A DNA stretch of 64,000 nt from assembly GCF_019049325.1 (NCBI RefSeq), contig NZ_JAGMUO010000097.1, positions 641,882-705,881 of the forward strand. The letters are read 5' to 3'. Origin of the DNA: Streptomyces sp. AC512_CC834 (GTDB taxonomy: Bacteria > Actinomycetota > Actinomycetes > Streptomycetales > Streptomycetaceae). A program made the position numbers and the translations under genes. Within the stretch, counting starts at the first letter, position 1, and every line of letters begins with the position of its first letter. Positions 57,936 to 64,000 of this stretch are shown piece by piece. The notes under the pieces are model-generated. The model ran no database searches, had not been told where the DNA came from, and saw nothing but the letters and a program-made list of their open reading frames with translations.

Positions 57936-59327
57936 ATGAGTGAGTACCCCGGTGAGTACCCCGGTTTCCCGCCCGGCTTCGTCCTCGGCGCCGCGACCGC
58001 CTCGTACCAGATCGAGGGCGCAGCGGCGGAGGACGGCCGCGGTCCGTCGATCTGGGACACCTACAGCCACACCCCCGGCCTGGTGGTGAACGGCGACACC
58101 GGTGACGTGGCCTGCGACCACTACCACCGCTATCCCGAGGACGTGGCGCTGCTGCGCGACCTCGGCGTGGACTCCTACCGCTTCTCCATCGCCTGGCCGC
58201 GCATCGTGCCGGACGGTTCGGGCGCGGTGAACCCCAAGGGCCTGGACTTCTACTCCCGCCTGGTGGACGAACTGCTCGCGGCGGGCATCGAGCCGGCCGC
58301 CACCCTCTACCACTGGGACCTGCCACAGGCCCTGGAGGACCGGGGCGGCTGGCGGGTGCGGGAGACGGCGGAGCGCTTCGCCGAGTACACGGCCGTGGTC
58401 GCGGAGCACCTGGGCGACCGGGTGCCGCGCTGGATCACCCTCAACGAGCCGTGGTGCAGCTCCTTCCTCGGCTACTCCATCGGTCGGCACGCCCCCGGAG
58501 CCAAGGAGGGCCGGGGCGCGCTGGCCGCCGCCCACCACCTGCTGGTCGGCCACGGGCTGGCCGTGCGGGCGTTGCGCGCGGCCGGGGTGCGCGAGGTCGG
58601 CATCACCCTCAACCTCGACCGCAACCTGCCCGCCACCGACTCCCCGGCCGACCTGGCGGCGGTGGTCCGCGCGGACACCCAGCACAACCTGGTGTGGACC
58701 GAGCCGATCCTCGCGGGCCGCTACCCGGTCACCGAGGAGGAGACCTGGGGCGAGCTGATCACCGGCGAGGACTTCCGGCGGGACGGTGACCTGGAGCTGA
58801 TCTCCCAGCCCCTGGACTTCCTCGGCATCAACTACTACCGCCCGATCATCGTCTCCGACGCCCCGCACCGCGAGAGCGACCCGGCGCGGCGCGTGGCAAC
58901 GGACAACCGCTACGAGGAGGTGCGGCTCCCCGGCGTCCGGCACACGGCGATGAACTGGCCGGTCGTCCCGGACAGCTTCACCGACCTGCTCGTCCAGCTC
59001 AAGCAGCAGTACGGCGACGCCCTGCCGCCGGTCCACATCACGGAGAACGGCTCGGCGGAGGACGACGCGCCCGCCGCCGACGGCACGGTGCACGACACCG
59101 ACCGCGTCGCCTACCTGCGCGACCACCTCACCGCGCTGCGAGCCGCGATCGACGCGGGCGTGGACGTACGCGGGTACTACGTGTGGTCGCTGCTGGACAA
59201 CTTCGAGTGGGCGTACGGCTACGACAAGCGCTTCGGCATCGTGCGGGTCGACTACGACACGCAGGAACGCACACCGAAGGACAGCTACCACTGGTACCGC
59301 GAGCTGATCGCCGCGAACCGCGGCTGA
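57936..59327 (+). CDS. GH1 beta-glucosidase
   Basis: 463 aa from ATG 57936. GH1 barrel with acid/base Glu171 (WITLNEPW) and nucleophile Glu370 (HITENGS). N-terminal FPPGFVLGAATASYQIEGAA and C-terminal WSLLDNFEWAYGYDKRFGI are typical. No signal peptide; it cleaves imported cello- or xyloglucan-derived oligosaccharides to glucose. A tandem PGEYPGEYPG at residues 5-10 reflects a 12-base DNA duplication. Last gene of the importer operon. Confidence 0.94.
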   Translation: MSEYPGEYPGFPPGFVLGAATASYQIEGAAAEDGRGPSIWDTYSHTPGLVVNGDTGDVACDHYHRYPEDVALLRDLGVDSYRFSIAWPRIVPDGSGAVNPKGLDFYSRLVDELLAAGIEPAATLYHWDLPQALEDRGGWRVRETAERFAEYTAVVAEHLGDRVPRWITLNEPWCSSFLGYSIGRHAPGAKEGRGALAAAHHLLVGHGLAVRALRAAGVREVGITLNLDRNLPATDSPADLAAVVRADTQHNLVWTEPILAGRYPVTEEETWGELITGEDFRRDGDLELISQPLDFLGINYYRPIIVSDAPHRESDPARRVATDNRYEEVRLPGVRHTAMNWPVVPDSFTDLLVQLKQQYGDALPPVHITENGSAEDDAPAADGTVHDTDRVAYLRDHLTALRAAIDAGVDVRGYYVWSLLDNFEWAYGYDKRFGIVRVDYDTQERTPKDSYHWYRELIAANRG

Positions 59328-59423
59328 CCCGGTGCGCCGGGGCTCCGGTGCGCGGGGCCCGGCCGTGCGGACGCTGTTGGCGAATCAGCCGGTCAGCCGT
59401 CGGCCCGGTGGTCCGGGCCTCAT

Positions 59424-59490
59424 GATTGGACAGTCTGTCCCGGCGACACGCCGCCGAAGTGGCGCTTTTGCCGGGACAGACTGTCCAATC
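59424..59490. repeat. 21-bp perfect inverted repeat with nested palindromes
   Basis: Bases 59424-59444 and 59470-59490 are exact reverse complements (21 bases) separated by 25 bases. Each arm contains its own 13-base palindrome, GGACAGTCTGTCC (59428-59440) and GGACAGACTGTCC (59474-59486), 46 bases centre to centre. The spacer holds a weak CGCC/GGCG pair and a TTTT run. It lies between the convergent GH1 gene and the decayed DUF6415 locus. It may be a terminator, a paired operator or the footprint of a mobile element. Confidence 0.88.
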
Positions 59491-59498
59491 ACCAACCG

Positions 59499-59561
59499 CT
59501 AGTCGTCCGGGTCGGGAATCGACGCGTCGCAGTACCGGCACACGTGCCGCGCGGCGGTCAC
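59499..59561 (-). CDS. Possible 20-residue zinc-ribbon-like fragment
   Basis: GTG 59561 to TAG 59499 reads VTAARHVCRYCDASIPDPDD, a CxxC-bearing peptide with natural composition. It directly follows the DUF6415 remnant. It is probably the truncated end of a small Cys-containing protein rather than an active gene. Expression is unsupported. Confidence 0.3.
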   Translation of the reverse strand: MTAARHVCRYCDASIPDPDD

Positions 59562-59584
59562 CGGTACTCACCGCCCACCGTCTG

Positions 59585-59838
59585 CTAGTGGTCGCAGAGG
59601 GCTTTCACGGACCGGGCGAGGCGCTGCGCGTGCCTGATGCCGGCGGGAAGGTTGCGGCCGGGCTCGAGGCGCAGCCGCATGCGGGCCTTCCGATGCACCG
59701 GAGGGTATGCGTCTCCAAGTCCTGCGGCGAAGGGGGCTCGGCGTCCTCGACAAGCAGGTGGCGGGCGGTGGCTCTCATCTCCGCGGTATTGAGCGAAGAC
59801 CGTGGTGACGCATCTGAAGGGAGGGCTGTAGGTTTCAT
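59585..59838 (-). pseudogene. Decayed DUF6415 family gene
   Basis: From ATG 59838 one frame reads MKPTALPSDASPRSSLNTAE, MRATARHLLVEDAEPPSPQD, LETHTLRC, the N-terminal half of Streptomyces DUF6415 proteins. Near 59680-59700 the match jumps to another frame: KARMRLRLEPGRNLPAGIRH, AQRLARSVKALCDH and stop, the family's C-terminal helix. The middle (~45 residues in intact homologues, as I remember them) is missing and the C-terminus is short. So the gene has an internal deletion plus frameshift. Confidence 0.65.
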
Positions 59839-60039
59839 GCCACCCGGCTGCACCGGTCACTCGTAGTCCCTCTCGCGCGGCTCGGCGCTTGGCGCCCTGC
59901 CTGCTCAGCACCTGCGCCGTCAGGGGCCTTGACTTCCGCTCTGTACGTACACCGTGCGCAGTGGGAGGTTGGAGGATCTGCGGCGGTCGGGACGGCCGTT
60001 CGGCCCCGCGTGTCCCACTCGACCTGGGGAGGGTCGGCG

Positions 60040-60561
60040 GTGATCTCCGATCACGACATGTTGTGGCGTCGCTGCGCACACCTGCGCCGTGTCCTGCTGC
60101 CGGTGGTGGACGAGGAGGGGTGGCGCCAGGCCCGCCGTCACGAGCGCCTGGAGGCCCTGGGCATCAGCATCACGGAAGGGGAGCCGCTCATCGAGGTCTT
60201 CGCGGCCCTGGCCGCCCATGCCGTCGCGGTCGACATTTCCGTGTCTGCCGCAGAACTTGACGTCCTGCCTCTGAGCTCGGTGACTTCCGCAACGACCGGC
60301 AAGAGCGACTTCGAGCTGCTCGCCGGACTCCCGGACACCTTCGCCGACGGCCGCGACGAGCGGGCCGTCAAGGTCTTTCGGCTGTACACCTACAGGGGCG
60401 GGCAGTACGGCCATCGGCTCTTCCGACTGAGCAGGGAACTGCGCCATGCTCTGATCGTCCTCGCCGAGCGCTCACGAGCGCCGTCCCCCAAGTGCGGGCA
60501 CGTCTTCTTCTGGGCGGCTGCGGCCGGCCTTCCCGGCGGTCACCGAGATTCGACGGGCTGA
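60040..60561 (+). CDS. Hypothetical protein
   Basis: 173 aa from GTG 60040, with GGGGAGG seven bases upstream. Mostly helical and soluble: MLWRRCAHLRRVLLPVVDEE, LEALGISITEGEPLIEVFAA, KSDFELLAGLPDTFADGRDE. The last ~30 residues look unlike the rest (APSPKCGHVFFWAAAAGLPG) and may be a frameshifted or read-through end. I recognise no family. It sits beside the decayed DUF6415 gene, so it may also be a remnant. Confidence 0.5.
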   Translation: MISDHDMLWRRCAHLRRVLLPVVDEEGWRQARRHERLEALGISITEGEPLIEVFAALAAHAVAVDISVSAAELDVLPLSSVTSATTGKSDFELLAGLPDTFADGRDERAVKVFRLYTYRGGQYGHRLFRLSRELRHALIVLAERSRAPSPKCGHVFFWAAAAGLPGGHRDSTG

Positions 60562-60670
60562 GGTCATGTTGCGGCCGCGCGTTGGGCCCTGGTCCACCTT
60601 GGCGTCGTTTGAGCCCGTGCAACTACGGAGGGCGGCTCCGGACTGCGGCGCTGTCGCCGGAATCCGACCC

Positions 60671-60699
60671 TTGTCCGTCCGCGGTCCCGCCTCTAGCCT
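60671..60699 (+). promoter_or_regulatory. Leaderless promoter of the MFS gene
   Basis: -35 TTGTCC (60671-60676), 17-base spacer, -10 TAGCCT (60694-60699), then six bases to GTG 60706. The -10 lies exactly at -12 to -7 of the start codon and there is no Shine-Dalgarno, the signature of a leaderless HrdB-type transcript. Confidence 0.65.
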
Positions 60700-60705
60700 G
60701 ACTTT

Positions 60706-61914
60706 GTGCCGCAAATAAACAAAGCCCGATCGCACAGCGCCGTGCCGGGCTCCCGCGACGATCTCACCCGTCTCCGTATCGCCCTGACCGCCTTCTTCGC
60801 CCTCGACGGCTTCGTCTTCGCCGGCTGGGTGGTCCGGATCCCCGCCATCAAGGAGCAGACCGGCGCCTCCGCCAGCGCCCTGGGACTCGCGCTGCTCGGT
60901 GTCTCGGCGGGTGCCGTCGTCACCATGACGCTCACCGGACGACTGGTCCGCCGCTACGGCAGCCACCCCGTCACCGTCGCCTGCGCGGTCCTGCTCTGCC
61001 TCAGCATCGCCCTGCCCCCGCTCACCCACTCCGCACTCGCCCTCGGCGCCGTGCTGGTGGTCTTCGGCAGCGCCTACGGCGGGATCAACGTCGCGTTCAA
61101 CAGCGCCGCCGTGGATCTGGTGGCCGTGCTGGGGCGGCCGATCATGCCCAGCTTCCACGCGGCGTTCAGTCTCGGCGGCATGGTCGGCGCGGGGCTCGGC
61201 GGGCTGGTCGCCGGGTCGCTGTCGCCGACGCGGCACCTGCTCGGGCTCACCGTGATCGGCCTGCTGGTCACGCTCTTCGCGGGCCGCGCCCTGCTGCGTT
61301 GCGAGCCCGCCGCGCTGGTGGACCGCACGCCCGAGGAGGGCAGTGCCCCGCGCCGCCCGGACCGTCGTACGCGTCGCCTCGTCATCACCTTTGGTCTGAT
61401 CGCCCTGTGCACGGCGTACGGCGAGGGCGCGATGGCCGACTGGGGCGCTCTGCACCTGGAGCAGGACCTCGACGCATCCCCGGGCATGGCGGCGGCGGGC
61501 TACTCGTGCTTCGCGCTTGCCATGACCGTCGGCCGGCTGACGGGGACGACGCTGCTGGAACGCCTCGGCCGGACGGCCACGGTGGTGGTCGGCGGCACCA
61601 CCGCTGCGGCCGGCATGCTGCTCGGCTCGCTCGCTCCGTCGGTGTGGGCGGCACTGTTCGGCTTCGCGATCACCGGTCTCGGACTCGCCAACATCTTTCC
61701 GGTCGCGATCGAACGGGCCGGTGCGCTCGGCGGCCCCAGCGGTGTCGCGACCGCGTCCACCCTGGGCTACGGCGGCATGCTGCTGGGCCCGCCCGCGATC
61801 GGTTTCATGGCCGACTGGTTCTCCCTGTCGGCCGCCCTCACCAGCGTGGCGGTGCTCGCGGCGGTGGCGGTGCTGGTGGCGGTCGCGACGCGGCGCGCGG
61901 CGGTTCCCGGCTGA
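60706..61914 (+). CDS. MFS transporter, YbjJ/FucP-like
   Basis: 402 aa from GTG 60706, likely leaderless. Twelve predicted helices with the GWVVRIPAIKEQTGASASAL opening and GSAYGGINVAFNSAAVDL in helix 4 typical of the YbjJ-like subgroup. A charged loop (CEPAALVDRTPEEGSAPRRP) separates the two halves. Substrate unknown. Adjacent to the maleylpyruvate-isomerase-like gene 90 bases downstream. Confidence 0.87.
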   Translation: MPQINKARSHSAVPGSRDDLTRLRIALTAFFALDGFVFAGWVVRIPAIKEQTGASASALGLALLGVSAGAVVTMTLTGRLVRRYGSHPVTVACAVLLCLSIALPPLTHSALALGAVLVVFGSAYGGINVAFNSAAVDLVAVLGRPIMPSFHAAFSLGGMVGAGLGGLVAGSLSPTRHLLGLTVIGLLVTLFAGRALLRCEPAALVDRTPEEGSAPRRPDRRTRRLVITFGLIALCTAYGEGAMADWGALHLEQDLDASPGMAAAGYSCFALAMTVGRLTGTTLLERLGRTATVVVGGTTAAAGMLLGSLAPSVWAALFGFAITGLGLANIFPVAIERAGALGGPSGVATASTLGYGGMLLGPPAIGFMADWFSLSAALTSVAVLAAVAVLVAVATRRAAVPG

Positions 61915-62004
61915 GCCGGGGCCCGAGCCGCCGGCCACTCCGGGGGCGGCCGACCACCCCGGGGGCCTGCCGCCGGGTCCGCTCCATGCGGCACACTCCG
62001 TGGC

Positions 62005-62739
62005 ATGAAGACTGCCGCGTACGTCGAGATCCTGGACCGCGAAGGCGCGTTGCTGGCCGCGGCCGCCGAGGCGGCGGGCAGTGACGCCGAGGTGCCGACC
62101 TGCCCCGGCTGGCAGGTGCGGGACCTGCTGCGGCACACGGGGACGATCCATCGCTGGGCGGCGGCGTTCGTCGCCGAGGGACACACCGGTCCCCGGCCCG
62201 AGGGCGGCCTGCCCGACCTGGACGGTGCCCCGCTCCTGGACTGGTTCCGCCAGGGGCACGGCCGGCTCGTCGACACCCTCGCGGGCGCCGCACCCGACGT
62301 GCGGTGCTGGCACTTCCTGCCCGCGCCGTCACCGCTCGCCTTCTGGGCCCGGCGGCAGGCGCACGAGACGACCGGGCACCGGTTCGACGCCGAGTCGGCC
62401 CGGGGCGGTGCACCCACCGGCGTCGGCGTGGACTTCGCGGTGGACGGCATCGACGAGCTGCTGTGCGGCTTCCATGCCCGTCCGAAGAGCGCCGTACGCT
62501 CCGAGGAGCCCCGCACGCTGCGGGTCCGGGCGACGGACGCGCCGGATGCCGTATGGACCGTACGGCTGTCCGCGCAGCCTCCGGTGACCGTGCGGGACGG
62601 CGCCGGGGACGCCGACTGCGAGCTGTCCGGACCCGCCGCGCAGCTCTACTCGGCGCTGTGGAACCGCCGGGCCTTCCCGGAAGTCACCGGCGACGGCTCG
62701 CTCGCCGCGCTCTGGCGGGAGAGGTCGGGCGTCACCTGA
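62005..62739 (+). CDS. Maleylpyruvate isomerase-family (mycothiol-dependent/DinB-like) protein
   Basis: 244 aa. N-terminal four-helix DinB-like domain with the metal motif VPTCPGWQVRDLLRHTGTIH and ARRQAHETTGHRFD (His, Glu, His metal ligands). A C-terminal SCP2-like domain (DGAGDADCELSGPAAQLYSA) follows. Such proteins catalyse mycothiol-dependent isomerisation or S-transfer in actinomycetes. Substrate not determinable. Confidence 0.88.
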   Translation: MKTAAYVEILDREGALLAAAAEAAGSDAEVPTCPGWQVRDLLRHTGTIHRWAAAFVAEGHTGPRPEGGLPDLDGAPLLDWFRQGHGRLVDTLAGAAPDVRCWHFLPAPSPLAFWARRQAHETTGHRFDAESARGGAPTGVGVDFAVDGIDELLCGFHARPKSAVRSEEPRTLRVRATDAPDAVWTVRLSAQPPVTVRDGAGDADCELSGPAAQLYSALWNRRAFPEVTGDGSLAALWRERSGVT

Positions 62740-62782
62740 AGGCGAGGCGAACCGCGCGCGCCGACGACGCCCAGTCTGCCGG

Positions 62783-63181
62783 TCATCCGGTCAGCATCCG
62801 GTGCAGGACCGCTCGTTGCACCGGGAGGACCTCGCCGTGCCGGGCCCGTCCCTTCGGGGTGAGCGCCACCCGCACGCCCCGCCGGTCCTCGGGGCACATG
62901 GAGCGCTCGACGAGACCGTCCTTCTCCAGCCGGGCCACGAGACGGGACAGCGCGCTCTGGCTGAGGTGGACCCGCTCGGAGATCTCCTGGACCCGGTATC
63001 CGCAGGAGCCGGGACCGTCCTCGTCCCGGGGGCCGGCCAGGACGTCGAGCACCTCGAAGTCGCTTCCGCACAGGCCGTGTCGGTGCAACGCGCGGTCGAG
63101 TTCGCACTGGACGCCGGCGTGCAGGGCCAGGATCTGGCGCCACTGGGTCACGAGCGCTTGTTCGGCCTTCTTCGCCGCCAT
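62783..63181 (-). CDS. MarR-family transcriptional regulator
   Basis: 132 aa. Winged helix-turn-helix: YRVQEISERVHLSQSALSRL, VARLEKDGLVERSMCPEDRR and wing GVRVALTPKGRA. It faces the maleylpyruvate-isomerase-like gene (convergent, 43 bases) and is divergent from DUF6332. Target and ligand unknown. Confidence 0.9.
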   Translation of the reverse strand: MAAKKAEQALVTQWRQILALHAGVQCELDRALHRHGLCGSDFEVLDVLAGPRDEDGPGSCGYRVQEISERVHLSQSALSRLVARLEKDGLVERSMCPEDRRGVRVALTPKGRARHGEVLPVQRAVLHRMLTG

Positions 63182-63256
63182 GCGCGCACCGTAGCAGAGC
63201 GGATCGTGGTCGGCACCGTGCTGCCGAATCGGCGCCGCTCTGGGAGACTTGTCGGC

Positions 63257-63541
63257 ATGGACACCTACGGGGGACGGCGTTCGCAGGGCGAGCGGGACGC
63301 CATCACGGTCGAGATCGGCTACGCGCTGTGCAGCGCGGCGTTCGCGGCTGCCGTGCTGTTCGGGGCCGTGGCGGGGCCGGCGTATCTCTTCGGCCTGCCG
63401 GCCCCGGTGCGTGGTGCGCTCGTCGGCTCGGGGGTGGTGCTGGCCGTGGTGCTGTTCTTCGTCCGGGTGGTGAGCGTACTGGTCCGGTTCGCGCGCCGTG
63501 GTCAGCCGAGCCAGCCCGGCCGTACCAGTCCCGACTCGTAG
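63257..63541 (+). CDS. DUF6332 family small membrane protein
   Basis: 94 aa from ATG 63257. RSQGERDAITVEIGYALCSA opens the first helix, followed by a second (ALVGSGVVLAVVLFFVRVVS). This matches the Streptomyces DUF6332 pattern as I know it. Function unknown. Its 3' end overlaps the convergent response-regulator gene by 40 bases. Confidence 0.8.
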   Translation: MDTYGGRRSQGERDAITVEIGYALCSAAFAAAVLFGAVAGPAYLFGLPAPVRGALVGSGVVLAVVLFFVRVVSVLVRFARRGQPSQPGRTSPDS

Positions 63542-64000
63542 GCGAGTACGACCAGTTGGGCCCGGTCGCGGGCGCCCAGCTTCACCATGGTGCGGCTGAC
63601 GTGGGTCTTGGCGGTCAGCGGGCTGACGACCAGTCGGCGGGCGATCTCCTCGTTGGACAGTCCGATGCCGACCAGGGCCATCACCTCGCGCTCCCGCTCG
63701 GTCAGCCGGGCCATCTCGCCGGCCGCCGCGGGCTCTTTGGAGCGCGCCGCGAACTCGGCGATCAGGCGGCGGGTCACCCCCGGTGACAGCAGCGCGTCGC
63801 CGTCCACCACCGCCCGTACGGCGCGCAGGAGTTCCTCGGGTTCGGTGTCCTTGACCAGGAAGCCGGAGGCGCCGGAGCGGATCGCCTCGAAGACGTACTC
63901 GTCGAGTTCGAAGGTGGTGAGCATGACGACCTTCACGTCCCGCAACCCGGCGTCCTGGGTCACCCGGCGGGTCGCGGCCAGGCCGTCGAGCAGGGGCATG
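63502..64000 (-). CDS. NarL/FixJ-family response regulator (partial)
   Basis: The gene runs off the right edge; its N-terminus with the phospho-acceptor Asp is missing. Visible are the end of the receiver domain (VVMLTTFELDEYVFEAIRSG, with the conserved Thr and the FLVKDT Lys) and a LuxR-type helix-turn-helix (LTEREREVMALVGIGLSNEE, IARRLVVSPLTAKTHVSR). The partner histidine kinase is probably encoded just beyond the window. Confidence 0.93.
   Translation of the reverse strand, partial: MPLLDGLAATRRVTQDAGLRDVKVVMLTTFELDEYVFEAIRSGASGFLVKDTEPEELLRAVRAVVDGDALLSPGVTRRLIAEFAARSKEPAAAGEMARLTEREREVMALVGIGLSNEEIARRLVVSPLTAKTHVSRTMVKLGARDRAQLVVLAYESGLVRPGWLG

Noticed and set aside
59424..59490. tRNA or structured RNA at the inverted repeat
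   Set aside because: No cloverleaf, no CCA end, no T-loop; it is a simple long hairpin with nested palindromes.
59425..59866. 146-codon plus-strand frame opposite the DUF6415 remnant
   Set aside because: It begins inside the inverted repeat, has unnatural composition and is antisense to recognisable DUF6415 segments.

Overview
The window is very GC-rich chromosomal DNA with the strong third-codon G/C bias, GTG starts and gene families of Streptomyces or a close relative: DUF6643, DUF6332, DUF6415, PucR and ROK regulators, a Cds1-type cysteine desulfhydrase, sugar ABC systems without a local ATPase, and short SD-less (leaderless-type) promoters. It holds about 60 genes and one clearly decayed gene. 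I recognise no rRNA, tRNA, CRISPR array, plasmid origin or intact insertion sequence. It looks like accessory or border chromosome rich in small catabolic and regulatory modules, each typically a regulator read divergently from its target with a visible dyad between them.

0-13.5 kb: a sugar-binding lipoprotein divergent from a LacI regulator (GAAANTTTC dyad between them); a tautomerase divergent from a LysR regulator; a VOC protein divergent from a MarR regulator; an MHS-type MFS transporter facing a co-directional minus-strand set of apolipoprotein N-acyltransferase, Nudix hydrolase, 3-hydroxybutyrate-dehydrogenase-like SDR and a GAF-PucR regulator; an O-antigen-ligase-like membrane protein and a small PH-like membrane protein. 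13.5-28 kb: a glutamate-racemase paralogue, an HpnB-like glycosyltransferase with an odd insert, a double TerD protein, DUF6643, an Rv1733c-like membrane protein, a striking beta-helix/AAA+ fusion, a polytopic membrane protein with a GHSQG hydrolase motif, a DeoR regulator, an SRPBCC protein, a Cds1-like enzyme and an RsbW-like ATPase. 28.0-29.0 kb is gene-free and carries a 70-bp tandem repeat and a perfect G-quadruplex motif.

29-42 kb: an ABC exporter (SHOCT protein, ATPase, FtsX-type permease) divergent from a six-gene operon (TetR, cupin, DUF4865, phosphotriesterase-like hydrolase, tautomerase, VOC) that looks like an uncharacterised catabolic or detoxification pathway; a ROK regulator and an AlkB-like dioxygenase divergent from an RlmG/RsmC-type methyltransferase; a SIS isomerase and class II aldolase divergent from their probable DeoR regulator (amino-sugar metabolism). 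42-51 kb: a copper module (secreted His-rich protein, CopZ, CopA) around three CsoR-like sites, a PAP2 phosphatase, a secreted phospholipase A2, a Gfo/Idh/MocA oxidoreductase with a LacI-type palindrome, and a Dps plus membrane-protein pair.

51-64 kb: a class V aminotransferase-like protein; a GH31 alpha-xylosidase divergent from a sugar ABC importer and a GH1 beta-glucosidase, together suited to xyloglucan oligosaccharides; a 21-bp perfect inverted repeat next to a decayed DUF6415 gene; an orphan hypothetical; an MFS transporter with an excellent leaderless promoter; a mycothiol-type maleylpyruvate isomerase homologue; a MarR regulator; DUF6332; and a NarL-type response regulator cut by the window edge. 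All functions are inferred from sequence by eye. No database search or structure prediction was run.
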